Of a stretch of DNA of 64,000 bases, positions 31,906 to 43,965 are shown in pieces (the first letter of the stretch is position 1; every line of letters starts with the position of its first letter). The DNA comes from Azorinus chamasolen (Eukaryota; Mollusca; Bivalvia; Cardiida; Solecurtidae), in the NCBI GenBank assembly GCA_963576725.1, contig OY755252.1, positions 57,503,985 through 57,567,984 of the forward strand, read 5' to 3'. A model generated the notes under the pieces. It was given only the letters and a program-made list of their open reading frames with translations. It ran no database searches and was not told where the DNA came from. Position numbers and translations under genes: made by a program.

Positions 31906-32410
31906 TACTATATGATGGTATACTCTTAAACTCAAAAACGGGATGAGCTTACCAGACTTCTCTGTCGTGCCCTCAGTTGCTCCGACTTCAGAAAAGTCAT
32001 TGAGTACATATGTGACGGACTTTCACAGTTGTTGTAATGCTATGTTATACATATTGTCCTGTGTTTACCGTCTCCTATGTTGTGGGGAAGTCTGGCGTGG
32101 ATACTTTTATTTACATTACTTGTTAGAGTGACTTTGAGATAAGTGAGTTGAGGATGTCCGTGAACTGGTATAAACCCTAGTGGTGGTTTTGCTACTGGCC
32201 GTTACAATGCAGTACTCTCTTTGTAACCCTTGCTTTTGTGTTTGTTGTGTGCCTTTGTGTTTGTGCTTTTGTTCGTGTTTGATGTTTTTAGTCCCGTATG
32301 TGCGTGTTTTGTTTTGTGGATGTGCTGTTTGCTTTCTTCTGGTGCTTTGTGTTTGTGCTTTTGTTCGTGTTTGATGTTTTTGTCTTATGTGTGTGTGTGT
32401 GTGAGAGTGT

Positions 32411-32454
<44 letters not shown>

Positions 32455-32462
32455 TTGCGCTA
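31906..32462 (+). mobile_element. PLE copy E 3' UTR and GT-rich tail
   Basis: Post-stop hairpin, GTCATTGAGTACATATGTGA, GTGAACTGGTATAAACCCTA and GCTACTGGCCGTTACAATGC, then a GT tail with a (GT)n run at 32390-32452. A long antisense open frame here is the (His-Thr)n reading of the GT repeat. Confidence 0.7.
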
Positions 32463-33474
32463 CATACGTTCCGAGTTTTAACATATAAATACACAGCAAC
32501 ATACCGAGGTTCTTTGAACTTCCGAGGTACATTTTTCCATTACCTCGAAATGTTAACCCCGGAATGTCTTTGTAAAGTTGAAACAACATATCCCAGCTAA
32601 ATGTTGACTGTACATCGGAACATAACTGATGTGCATACGTGTGCGATGTGTGTACTTGCACACAGTCATGTTTCATATCTGGGTGTGTCCACAAATTTTG
32701 TAGAACATGCGCTGTTGTAAACGCTTCATCACACGCATGCGTGACCCAACCTTCGCTTGCACTGCTCACTACGATACGATACTATAAATAAATACTGTGC
32801 GAGGAGATTGCTTCCGAGTCCGAGTATCTGCAACATTACAATATGCGAAAACAATATTTATTTGGATAGTACGAGAATAGGTTTGTAGAGACATTGTTTT
32901 AAAATAAAAATATTTTAATCACTCCTGAATCTTTAGCAGACAGGTGTGCTGGTAATCGTGCATTCACTCTTTATGTTGCTGGTGTTGGAGCAGAAGACAG
33001 GTATTTCGGTCATCGCGCATGTGCTCTATGCGTTACTAGCAGAGGAGCAGCGAGATAAGCACATGTGTGTAATAGCCTATTGGCGCACTTTAAACCATGT
33101 TCTGGATAGTATTTATGTTATACCCCTGTTTCTGCATTTAGACGCAGGGTTGTTCGCAATCTTATTTGGATCCAAACTGTCTGCATAAATTTCAAACATT
33201 TATGTGTGGTACACTGAAATCTAAGGCGTCAAAAAATGTTATTCAACTGACATGTATTTCAAAATGCTAAAATATTAGCAAACGCATCGACAAGTTTGAG
33301 AGAACGCTAGTTTTACCAGTTTTCATGTTTATTTGCTCTCCCCAGCATACTACACACCGGCTTATAGGGGGGGGTAACCCTTTCCCTTTCCCCGTTATAT
33401 ATGTTGTTGTTTTTTCGAGATGTTAATACTTACGGAATATTCATGGCCAAAATGGTTATAATGTAATATGGAAG
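32463..33474 (+). other. No gene supported
   Basis: A minus-strand frame (about 32462-32769) is non-repetitive but starts only at GTG and matches nothing I know. Near 32940-33060 two similar blocks (GGTAATCGTGCATTCACTCT / GGTCATCGCGCATGTGCTCT) form a short diverged tandem pair. Confidence 0.35.
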
Positions 33475-33680
33475 GTGGAACATTATTGCCATATAAGAAA
33501 CGAAAGAAACAGATCTATTAAATTCCATTAGCAAACAGGACAGGCGCTGATCTCACATCTCATATAGGAACTGTCTGGTCTGGATCAACTTGGTATGTAA
33601 ATAAATTGAAGTGCGTTTATATGAAGGAATAGTAAAACGTATTTAGATGATTCATTTCCGTGTGAGAATAATTGCCGATA
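33475..33680 (-). mobile_element. TTAA hairpin MITE, family A (A3), reversed and decayed
   Basis: Reverse of 57985-58240: TGGTTATAATGTAATATGGA ... hairpin 33531-33595 (GCAAACAGGACAGGCGCTGA ... CTGTCTGGTCTGGATCAAC) ... GCGTTTATATGAAGGAAT. Confidence 0.5.
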
Positions 33681-33879
33681 TGAACAAAAGGGATATGACG
33701 GTCCCGTATCGCCCACGTGAGAAATAGCAAAACAATGTAAATCTTTGTGGAAAACCTCTAGATGATGTTGGAAGCGAGCCAATATTGACCCTTTGTAGAG
33801 ACCCTCTAGATGATATTCCGTGCAAAATATTAAAATTCTATGCCTTTCACTTTCGGAATAAAAGCTTTTCCGATGTATT

Positions 33880-34040
33880 CCACGGGAAATATAGGCAATG
33901 ATAGAAACTGTAGAATCATATCTATATTATTTTATCAGCAGACAAAGCAGACCCTGATCAGGCTGCTCCAACGTCGGATCTGGGTCTAGTCTGTCTTCAC
34001 GTGAACAGGAATGCGTATTTATGGAGTAAATGGATAAGTG
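33880..34040 (-). mobile_element. TTAA hairpin MITE, family A (A4), reversed
   Basis: Hairpin 33940-34001: GCAGACAAAGCAGACCCTGA ... GGATCTGGGTCTAGTCTG, then ATGCGTATTTATGGAGTAAA at its outer side. The stem mismatch is present. Confidence 0.5.
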
Positions 34041-34261
34041 AGTTTAAGTAATTTTAAGCGATATTATTTATTCCACGACAGTCAATGTAGATTCAGCTCT
34101 AACTTTTTTTAAAACAAAACAGCAGATGCTGATCAGACATTTCATGTTAAACGGTTCTATCATGTTTTTTGAAAATTCAGTGCAAAAGCTATGCATACAA
34201 TTAAAAACGGGAGCTATCTGCATAACTTTCGCTTTGCATAAAGTCTAACTTGGTGAGGATA
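34041..34261 (+). other. No gene recognised
   Basis: Short AT-rich spacer. Confidence 0.3.
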
Positions 34262-34860
34262 GGACAATTGTGAGATTGGGATCCCTATAGCTTTGGTTTA
34301 AACTCGGAGTAATTTTGCTACTGACTGTTCCAAGGCGCTACTCCTATCTTTACAATAATTGAATTTATTTTTTGTGTAATTTATAATATTGAAACTGTGC
34401 TAACTTCATTTGCCATTTTCATGTTCACTTGTGGGTAATCCTGAGTTTATATATGCAGACTGCCTGTATCGACAGTATATTTTCTTATCTTGATCAACAT
34501 TGGTCTGATCACTCTTCATAATGCCTTTTGTATTCCATGCATTTTTTTTATATTCAGCCAGATGTCTGAGGATTGAATAATAGCTGTTCAATAAATAATA
34601 GTTACACTAAACTACTGTTTTCACCTCCCTTCAGAATTTTTAAAGATGTCCTACGCGCATCCTTCCAGGTCAATTGTGTCAACAGCTAACTGTACGGTTT
34701 GAAACTAAGGTACAAAATGAGTCATGCAGGAAACTGCATGTTATATAAAAGTACAAAAATGGGTCATGCAGGAAACACCACATACAGAACAAACAGTCGC
34801 CCGAACAGCAACATGTTTCAGTTGCAAACAGACTTAAGAGCTTTGTGAAAAGCATTGCGT
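34262..34860. mobile_element. Decayed PLE tail pieces and F-repeat end
   Basis: GGTTTAAACTCGGAGTAATT then TTGCTACTGACTGTTCCAAG (34290-34335) is a diverged plus-strand tail. TCACCTCCCTTCAGAATTTT (34621) is the end of an F repeat. AGTACAAAAATGGGTCATGC then AGGAAACACCACATACAGAA (34748-34790) is minus-strand PLE tail sequence shared with 41445. Confidence 0.5.
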
Positions 34861-35132
34861 AATCATGCATAAAATTGAAAACAAATCAATCATCGGTGAT
34901 TTACGATTTATGCCCGCCATTGTCCGGAAAGCGTCGTAAAAATTAATTATGCACAAACGTAGAGGCAGAGCATGTAATCGATTGTAAAGAATTCTGACAG
35001 CGTCGAAGTCGAGATGCCTTCAGTAAGTTTAGGCCATTTTGAATTTGCCGACCGTTTCTGACAATTTCCGTGAAAATATCCGCGTGGTTTCGTCGTTTAC
35101 ATTTAACCCCCGATTTTAAAGCATTTGTCATT
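34861..35132 (+). other. No gene recognised
   Basis: Spacer ahead of a Helentron-like element; nothing identified. Confidence 0.3.
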
Positions 35133-36634
35133 AATCCCCCACCGCATAGCGGATGGGGGTTATAGGAATGGCCTTCGTCTGTCTGTCTGTCTGTCCGTCT
35201 GTCCGTAACAATTTTGTGTCCACTCCATATCTCCTATACCCCTTGAAGGATTTTCAAGAAACTTGCCTCAAATGTTAACCAAGTTGAGATGATGTGCAGA
35301 ACATATGAGGCAGATATGTCGGCTCAATGTCAAGGTCACATTTAAAGGTCAAGGGTTTTAACCTTCAATTTCCATTGCATTTTTGTGTCTGCTCCATATC
35401 TTCTTAACCCTTTGAAGGATTTTCATAAAACTTGAGTCAAATGTTAACCAAATTAAGACGATATGCAGAACACATGTAGCAGTCATGTCGGCTCAAGTTC
35501 AAGGTCACATTTGAAAGTCAAGTGTTTAAACCTTCAGTTGCCATTACAATTTCGTGTCCGCTCAATATCTTCTAAAACCTTTGGAGGATTTTCATAAAAC
35601 TAGAGTCAATATTAAATGAATTGAGACGATGTGCAGAACCGATGCGGCAGTCATGTTGGCTCAAGGTCAAAGTCACGTTTGAAGGTCAAGTGTTCTAACC
35701 TTTAATTTCCGTTACATGTTCGTGTCCGCTCCATATCTTCTAAAGCCTTTGAAGGATTTTCATAAAAGTTTAGTTAAATGTTAGCTAACTTGAGACGATG
35801 TGCAGAACACATGTGCCAGTCATGTCGGCTCAAGGTCAATGTCACATATTTTTAACCTTCAATTTCCATTGCATTTTTGTGTCCGCTCCATATCTTCTAA
35901 ACCCTTTGAAGGATTTTCATAAAACTTGAGTCAAATGTTAACCAAATTAAGTGGCAGTCATGCTCAAGTTCAAGGTCACATTTGAAGGTCAAGTGTTTAA
36001 ATTATCAGTTGCCATTACAGTTTCGTGTCCGCTCCATATCTTCTAAACCCTTTGAAGGATTTTCATAAAACTTGAGTCAAATATTAAATGAATTGAGACG
36101 ATGTGCAGAACCTATGCGGCAGTCATGTTGGCTCAAGGTCAAGGTCACGTTTGAAGGTCAAGTGTTCTAACCTTCAATTTCCATTATAGTTTCGTTATCT
36201 CCTATACCCCTTGAAGGATTTTCAAGAAACTTGCCTCAAATGTTAACCACGTTGAGACAATGTGCAGAACATATGTGGCAGTCATGTCGGCTTAAGGTCA
36301 AGGTCATATTTGAAAGCCAAGTGATTTAATCTTCAATTTCCATTACATTTCGTGTCTGCGCCATATCTTCTAAACCATTTGAAGGATTTTCATAAAACTT
36401 GAGTCAAATATTAACCGAATTGAAATGATGTGCAGAACACATGTGGCAGTCATGTCGGCTCAAGGTCAAGGTCACATTTGAAAGTCGTGTTCTTACCTTC
36501 AGTTTCCATTATATTTGTTTCCGCGTCCTATTTTCTTAACAACTGGGTTAAAACCCATTGTATCACCTTAAGGTCAATGTCTTAATTTAGGTGGCGGCGG
36601 TGGGGGATATAGCTGTCCTTTGGACTGCCTTGTT
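35133..36634 (-). mobile_element. Helentron-like element H1, ~168-bp minisatellite core
   Basis: The left end has AATCCCCCACCGCATAGCGG ATGGGGG (hairpin) plus a GTCT/GTCC microsatellite (35179-35208). The core is about 8-9 units of roughly 145-170 bp, each with CCGCTCCATATCTTCTAAAC, GAAGGATTTTCATAAAACTT, TGTGCAGAACACATGTGGCA and GGCTCAAGGTCAAGGTCACA. The right end is GGTGGGGGATATAGCTGTCC TTTGGAC, where GTCC/GGAC forms a small hairpin. This is the 'pearl'/HINE architecture described for bivalves. Non-autonomous. Confidence 0.65.
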
Positions 36635-37215
36635 TTAAAATAAATTTGAGGTTTAAGGGGTCGATCTCATTTTTTTCATCAATTCTATTTGTTTATGCAA
36701 TTTGGTACGTATTTATACTGTTGAAAAATAAGCGTAGGACATATTTGATATACGTATATATTCAAAGATATATCACTTTACACACTTCGATCGTATCAAC
36801 ATATAGTGCCGGTTTCAAGTGTTTGTTTTTCAAATATGAAATAACAGACTTTAATACGCAGGTCACTAACACATTTATATTTGCAACTTAGGGTAAAGAA
36901 TAACAAGAAACATGTACAGCGGCAGAGAGAAGCTGAATCGTGCCGTGTTGGTGTATATCAGAGTGGATTTGAAATCAGGTGCATTAATCATTATATTGGT
37001 CAGTAAATAAAAATGAATATCATAAGGTTTATATCCTAGTCGCTCTTATAATCGACGAACAATCTATTGAACGATAAAGGCAAATCGCAGTCGTTTTGCG
37101 GAAACTGTAGGAAAATAAGTTGATTTGCTTCAACTACGCTTATACTAGTGGTTGCGTACAGGGCAATGTACTATTCAATAATAATGAGCTTCTTAGAACG
37201 GTTTTTGCTTAGAAA
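36635..37215 (+). other. No gene recognised
   Basis: Short frames only; no repeat identified. Confidence 0.3.
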
Positions 37216-38930
37216 TAGTGGTATTTTGTGGCCTGTCCGTCAGTCCGTTCGTTCGACCGTCAACATTTTGTTTGTCCGCTGTTTTCTGGGAAAACTATTT
37301 TAGAGATATTAATGTACCTTCACAAAATGTTTAATTCATCAAGATCTGAAGCTGAGTTGATTCTGAGGTTCATTTGATTTTTCATTTCAGAGTTATGGCC
37401 CTTGTCCTTAAAACATTGCAAATAGTTTGTCCGCTGTTTTCTGGGAAAACTGTTTGAGAGATATTAATGCATCGAGGTCTGAAGCTGAGTTGATTCTGAG
37501 GTTCATTTGATTTGTCGTTTCGGAGTTATGGCCCTTGTTCTTAAAAAACATGCAGATACATGCAAATAGTTTGTCCGCTGTTTTCTGGGATAACTATTTG
37601 ACAGATATTAATGAAACTTCACACAAATGTTTTATGCATCAAGATCTGAAGCTGAGTTGATTCTGAGGTTCATTTGATTTTTCATTTCAGAGTTATGGCC
37701 CTTGTTCTTAAAAAATATGCAAATTGTTTGTCCGCTGTTTTCTTGGAAAACTATTTTAGAGATATTAATAAAACTTCACACAAATGTTTATTGCATCAAG
37801 ATCTGAAGCTGAGTTGATTCTGAGGTTCATTTGATTTGTCATTTCAGAGTTATGGCCCTTTTACTTAAAACATAATGCAAATACATGCAAATAGTTTGTC
37901 CGCTGTTTTCAGGGAAAACTATATGACAGATGTTAATGAAACTTCACACAAATGTTTAATGCATCGAGGTCTGAAGCTGAGTTGATTCTGATGTTCATTT
38001 GACTTTTCATTTCAGAGTTATGGCCATTGTCCTTAAAAAATATGCAAATAGTTTGTCCGCTGTTGACAAAACTATTGTCTGGGAAAACTATTCGAGAGAT
38101 ATTATTGAAACTTCACACAAATATTTAATGCATCAAAATCTGAAACTGAATTGATTCTGAGGATCATTTGGTTTTTGGTTTCAGAGTAATGGCCCTTGTC
38201 CTTAAAAAATAATGCAAATACTTTGTCGGCTGTTTTCTGGGAAAATAATTTGAGAGATATTATTGAAACTTCAAAAAAATGTTCAATGAATCAAGATCTG
38301 ATGCTGAGTCGATTTTGAGGTTTATTTGATTTTTCGTTTCGGAGTTATTGCCCTTTTACTTAAAAAACCCAAATATATGCAAATAGTTTGTCCGCTGTTT
38401 CCTGTCAAACCCTTTTTGACAGATATTAATGAAACTTCATACACATGTATGCATCAAGACCTGAAGCTGATTCTGATGATCATTTGATTTGTTGTTTTGG
38501 GGTAATGGCCCTTGCACTTAAATAATGCAAATCTATGTAAATATGAGGATGGCCATAACTTTCTCATTTGAAATGATATTTACTTCAGTTTTTTATATGG
38601 ATAAACCTTAATGTGAATTTTCACATATATTGCGGGGATTTTGATATGTCATTCTATTCTAAAGTTATGGTCCTTGAACTTAGTGTGTTCGTTGCTTTGT
38701 TAGTCGGTCAACTTTTAGTTTGCCTGTTGTTTTCTGGGAAAACTATTAAAATGATATAAATAAAACTTAACGCGAATGTTTCAAGCAACAAAATTTGAAG
38801 TTGAGTTTATTTTGAGGTTCATTCAGTTTGTCTTTACAGAGTTATGGCCGTTGCACTTTACAAACATCTGCAAAAATGAGGATAAGCTGTAACTTTTTTA
38901 TTTAATAAGATACTCACTTCATTTTTTTAA
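37216..38930 (-). mobile_element. Helentron-like element H2, ~145-170-bp minisatellite core
   Basis: TGTCCGTCAGTCCGTTCGTT (microsatellite-like) at the left, then about 9-10 units starting GTTTGTCCGCTGTTTTCTGG and containing GATCTGAAGCTGAGTTGATT and CAGAGTTATGGCCCTTGT. Unit starts are near 37270, 37426, 37570, 37728, 37897, 38053, 38222, 38389 and 38718. Units decay toward the right. Terminal hairpins are not clear. Confidence 0.6.
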
Positions 38931-40855
38931 AAATAGTATCACCTTAATATGGAAATCAAGACCTGAAGCACAGATTAGAAAATGTCAACACTTATAAGGC
39001 ATGTTGAATCAGAGAAAGTTTGCAAGTGGGCGTATAATGTACCATACTCTTGTTTGTTCTGGATTGCCGTCCTTCCTTGATGTACCGCATTAGTCTTTAC
39101 AAACCTATTGCTATAAAAGAACTGTTTGCAAATATCGTTTAACACACAGTTTGACACACAGTTTGTTAGCCTTCCCAGATGAAATGTTTTATTCCACCGT
39201 TTGCAGATTAGAGGTTCTCTGGCGATGTAGGGAAAATAATTTGCACTGATTAGGTAGAGCGTAGCTATTATGTTTGTAACATTCTAGATGAGATATGACA
39301 ATTTAGAAACAATTTTCAAAAGTCATGTTTGTAAACTGAAATTGGTATTGTAGTTTAAATGAGTGTAAGTATAAAGGCGTTGCCTAAGACTGTATTCCTA
39401 AACATACTTAAGTATAGCTCAGTCTTCTCAGTCTTAATTTTTAACCGGCCAGCGTTTAGATAGCTTACAACTGTGTTTCATATGACATTTTTCTAACCAT
39501 AAACCTTCAGTAACTGATGTTTGACGCTTGTAACTCATAATATTTGCACCGCATCTGTGTATGTGTGTGTATAAATCTACCTCAGAACGTCTATGTATAG
39601 TAAAGATGGTATGTTTATTTATATACGTACCTCAGACAGGTGTTAATGGATATTTAAATGCAGTCTTTGAGTGACCTGTTTTGTCCTGTTTGTTTTCTAG
39701 CAACTTAAACATTGACTCCAACTTTTGAACTAGATGAAATAGAAACTGCATGTTAGTGTACACACCAATCTGTTCAAGCTTTATCTATTTAGTGGGATTA
39801 GGTCAAAGACAACGTCACCTTTCAAGATCAATGTTTGTGTACACATGCATTTTTAAGGATGCAATTATTGAGTAGTTTAAGGTGTAGATCAATATCACTC
39901 TCGAAAAGTTAAGCACAAAATCTGTATAATTACATGTATAATTATAACGCAGACTGTTATAAAAGAATTGTAAGCGTATATCGTTTTTAAGCAAATATGC
40001 ATGTTTTTATATTTATGCTAACAACATTTGTACTGCAGAATGTTAAGAAATGAAATCAGTAATTGTGGTTCATTGTTTCCTCGGAATGTTCATGATATAA
40101 CACGCAGCTAGTTAGCCTTCCTAGAACGTGTCCGATTATCACCGTAGGCATATTGGATGTTCTTTTGTGATGTAGAGAAAATAATCTGCACTAATTATGT
40201 AGAGAAAAACTGTTTTGTTTCAAACAGTTTAGATGAGAAACGACAGAAAGAAACAATTTTTAACCGAGAAATTTCACTAACTAATGTTTTACCCTTGTAC
40301 CTCATAATGTTTGCCAAGCATCTATGTATGCGTGAGTGCATACATATACCTCAGAGAGTCTGTGTATAGTATTGATGGTATGAGTATTACGTACCTCATT
40401 ATTACGTGCCTTACTATGCATTTTCAATCGGAGACGACCCAGACCAGACTGGTTTAGTAGGAAACGTCAGGTCAGTGTGTATTCTGTTTGATGCAGATTT
40501 ATTCTTTGTGGTTTATATTTTGCTGTAAAGGCCGTTTTTATTTAGTGACATCAGGTAATTGACAAATACACCCTTCAAGATCAAATTTAGTGTACAAATG
40601 CAGTTTTAACAAATGCATCTATCGTGTTGTTCGAAATCACTCTTTGTAAAAAAGATTAATGTTTGAAAAAACAGAATAATGTTGGCTTTTGCTTTTTAGC
40701 TTATACATAGGCTTAATTTTTGTTGTGCCTATGATTCTCAAAGAGTTGCATCATTTGAGTGCGGTCAGGCCAATGTCATGTCTTACAGTCAAACATTATC
40801 TACCGAGGTAAATAAAACTGTTTAGCATTTTATTATTTAGATCAATGAAAAAGTA

Positions 40856-41758
40856 GTAAAGTCAAGCAGGAAAAGCCACACACAAAACGCCACCATCACC
40901 AACACACCTACAGAAAGCATAGCAATTTATACTCATACACACACATACAGTAGAAAGTCACATACAAGACGCAATCACCACCAACACATCAATAGACAGC
41001 GTGTCACACACACAACCAAACACACACAAACACATGAGAAGAACACAGAAAACACCAACAAATACACGAGCACCAGAGACAAACATGAACAAAACACAAG
41101 CACAACGACACAAGACAAACAAAAGTAAGAGTGACAAAGAGAGAACCGCCTTGGTACGGTCAGTAGCAAAATCACCACTGGGGGTTTAAACCGGTTTACG
41201 GACGTCCTAGCCTCACACTTATCTCAAAGTCACCCTAGCTAAACAAACATTGTAAATAAAGGTATCCCCGCCGTCCTTCCACACAACATAGAAGACAGTA
41301 ATCACAGTACAAAATATAAAACATAGCATAACAACTGTGAAAGTCCGTCAAATATGTACTCAATGACTTTGCTGAAGACAGAGCAACTGCATGGAAGTCG
41401 TTAAGGGTGCGACAGAGAAAAGGTAATACATGAGTCTGGTAAAAGTACAAAAATGAGTCATGCAGGAAACACCACATACAGAACAAACACTCGCCCGAAC
41501 AGCAACACAAGGAAACAGCAAATGTACATAGGTAGAAAAAACAACAAGAGACGCACAAAGACAAAACAAACAAGCTCATCCCATTTCTGGGTTTAAGAGT
41601 ATACCATCATAGAGTACTACTCTCGGTCTGTCTCATGCAAGCAAAGAGTAAGCGTAGCGACCGATTGTAAAGGGGTCAATAACCAAACATGAAGTTTGTT
41701 GCAATATAATAGGGTCATAACCTTTCTTCCTAAAAGTTTTAATCCAAACGTTCTTTGT
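40856..41758 (-). mobile_element. PLE copy F: tail, 3' UTR and last RT codons (minus strand)
   Basis: Read on the minus strand: RT end (KKGYD, VIDPFT, about 41660-41758), post-stop hairpin (41571-41620), 3' UTR, the GTCCGTAAACCGGTTTAAAC block (41185-41205) and GT-rich tail to AAAGTCAAGC at 40858. A segment of about 127 bp (41441-41567) is inserted between the two halves of the AGCTTACCAG motif; it matches another PLE subfamily's tail. The rest of the RT is missing. Confidence 0.7.
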
Positions 41759-42099
41759 ATAATTGCATGCTGTTCAATTTGAGTTGACAACATTTGTACT
41801 GCAAAATATTAAGAAATGAAAATAGTAACTGTGGTTCATTGTTACCTCGGAATGTTCATGATATAACACACAGTTAGTTAGCCTTCCCAGAAAGTGAACG
41901 ATTCTCACGGTAGGCAGATTGGATGATCTATTGTGATGTAGAGAAAATAATTTGCAGTACACAAAATTAGTATTTTGTTATGTAAAACAAACCTAAAACT
42001 ACTCTGTTAAATTGCTATGCGTTAGATGCTGACAGTCTTACAGCAACTATACAAGTATTCTGAAAATAGGTGATCTTTCAAAAGCAAACGTAGAAATAT

Positions 42100-42182
42100 A
42101 AAAAGAGAAAATTGCAGACTCAGTTTTATTGAGTAGTAATTAAAAGTGAAACACTATTCGCGCCCCCTAGCACCGGCTTAAA
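42100..42182 (-). repeat. F repeat copy 7, fragment on minus strand
   Basis: AGAGAAAATTGCAGACTCAG then TTTTATTGAG and GCGCCCCCTAGCACCGGCTT is the reverse of the F-repeat centre. It retains the poly(A) signal but not the full stem. Confidence 0.6.
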
Positions 42183-42517
42183 GTCTTGAAGCCAGCCGAA
42201 GAACATTCAGGGTCATTATCAAAAGGACATTCTGCAGATCGTCACAAAGGTAAACAATAAACTGTAAAAATACTTGTATAATTGCAATGCAGATTGCTAT
42301 AAAATAAGTTTTCGAAAATATCGTTTTCATGCAAATATGCATGTTGGTAAATTTGTGTTGACAACATTTGCTATGCAGAATGTTAAGAAATGAAAAATAG
42401 TGGTTCATTGTTACCTCGGAACGTTCATGATAAAAAGCATAGTTAGTTAGCGTTCCCAGATAAAGTGTGCGACTCCAACCGTAGGTACATTGGATGTTTT
42501 TGCGATCTTGAAAAAAC

Positions 42518-43739
42518 AAGGGCATGTTGTATTGCTATGCAAGACATGAGTCCCCCACCGGACTGAAAAAAACCTCCGTTCTCCCCACCCCACCCACCCA
42601 TGGTGTGGTTGACCATGGTACATTGTATATACATGACCACCTGAATGGTATTAGTACCTACTTTCATACATTGAATCAGTAAATAAAAAGTTATTGTCCC
42701 GACAAGAAAATATGAAAAAGGGGAGTAACTCCAAAAATATTGATGCTAGAGTTATTGCCCTTGTGCATGACACTACCCCTCATCATGCGTGTTCCATATG
42801 TGAAGTTTCAAATCAATTGAACCAGTAGATAAAGATTTATTGTCCGGACAAAAAAATATGTAAAAGGGGAATAACTCCAAAAATATTGATGCTAGAGTTA
42901 TGACCCTTGTGCATGACACTAGCCCTCATCATGCTTCTTCAATGTGTGAAGTTATAATGAATTTGGCCTAACTTTGTAGGAGATATTGCCCGGACACGAA
43001 GTACGTGACAGACGGACTGACAAGAAAATATGAAAAAGGGGAATAACTCCAAACATATTGATGCTAGAGTTATGGCCCTTGTGTATGACACTACCCCTTA
43101 TCATGATTGTTCCATATGTGAAGTTTCAAATCAATTGAACCAGTAGATAAAGATTTATTGTCCGGACAAAAAAATATGTAAAAGGGGAATAACTCCAATA
43201 ATATTGATGCTAGAGTTATGACCCTTGTGCATGACACTAGCCCTCATCATGCTTCTTCAATGTGTGAAGTTATAATGAATTTGGCCTAACTTTGTAGGAG
43301 ATATTGCCCGGACACGAAGTGTGACAGACGGACTGACAAGAAAATATGAAAAAGGGGAATAACTCCAAAAATATTGATGCTAGAGTTATGGCCCTTGTGT
43401 ATGACACTACCCCTTATCATGATTGTTCCATATGTGAAGTTTCAAATCAATTGAACCAGTAGATAAAGAGTAATTGTCCGGACAAAAAATATGTAAAAGG
43501 GGAATAACTCCAAAAAAATTGATGCTAGAGTTATGACCCTTGTGCATGACACTAGCCCTCATCATGCTTCTTCAATGTGTGAAGTTATAATGAATTTGGC
43601 ATAACTGTGTAGGAGATATGGCCCGGACAAGAAGCGTGACAGACGGACGGACGGACGGACGGACAGACGGACGGACGGACAGACAGACAGACGGAATCGA
43701 GCAAACCTATAGTCCCCCAACCGGTAACCGGTGGGGGAC
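42518..43739 (+). mobile_element. Helentron-like element H3, ~315-bp minisatellite core
   Basis: The 5' end is ACAAGGGCATGTTGTATTGC then ATGAGTCCCCCACCGG. About three units of ~315 bp follow (GTTCCATATGTGAAGTTTCA at 42791, 43109 and 43425; GGGGAATAACTCCAAAAATA), then an ACGG microsatellite (43637-43693) and the terminal palindrome CCCCCAACCGGTAACCGGTG GGGGAC. The flanks GAAAAA and ATAATCTGCACTGATTATG are continuous in sister units (for example 40180-40205), which defines the insertion exactly. Non-autonomous. Confidence 0.75.
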
Positions 43740-43965
43740 TAATAATCTGCACTGATTATGTAGAGAAAAACTATTTGGTTTCGAACATTTTAGATGAGAT
43801 ATGACAATTTAGAAACTATTTTTCAAAAAGCATAAATTTGAACCGGCCAGTGTTTAGATATCTTATAACTGTGTTTCATAGGACATTATTCCAATGTATA
43901 GCCATTTAAACTTCAGGAATTGATGTTTAACGTTTGTACCTCAAAATGTTTGCACTGCATCTGTG

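Noticed and set aside
32116..32769. 217-codon minus-strand frame with a non-repetitive N-terminal part
   Set aside because: It starts only at GTG, the second half is (His-Thr)n from a GT repeat inside a PLE tail, and the first ~97 residues match no family I know.
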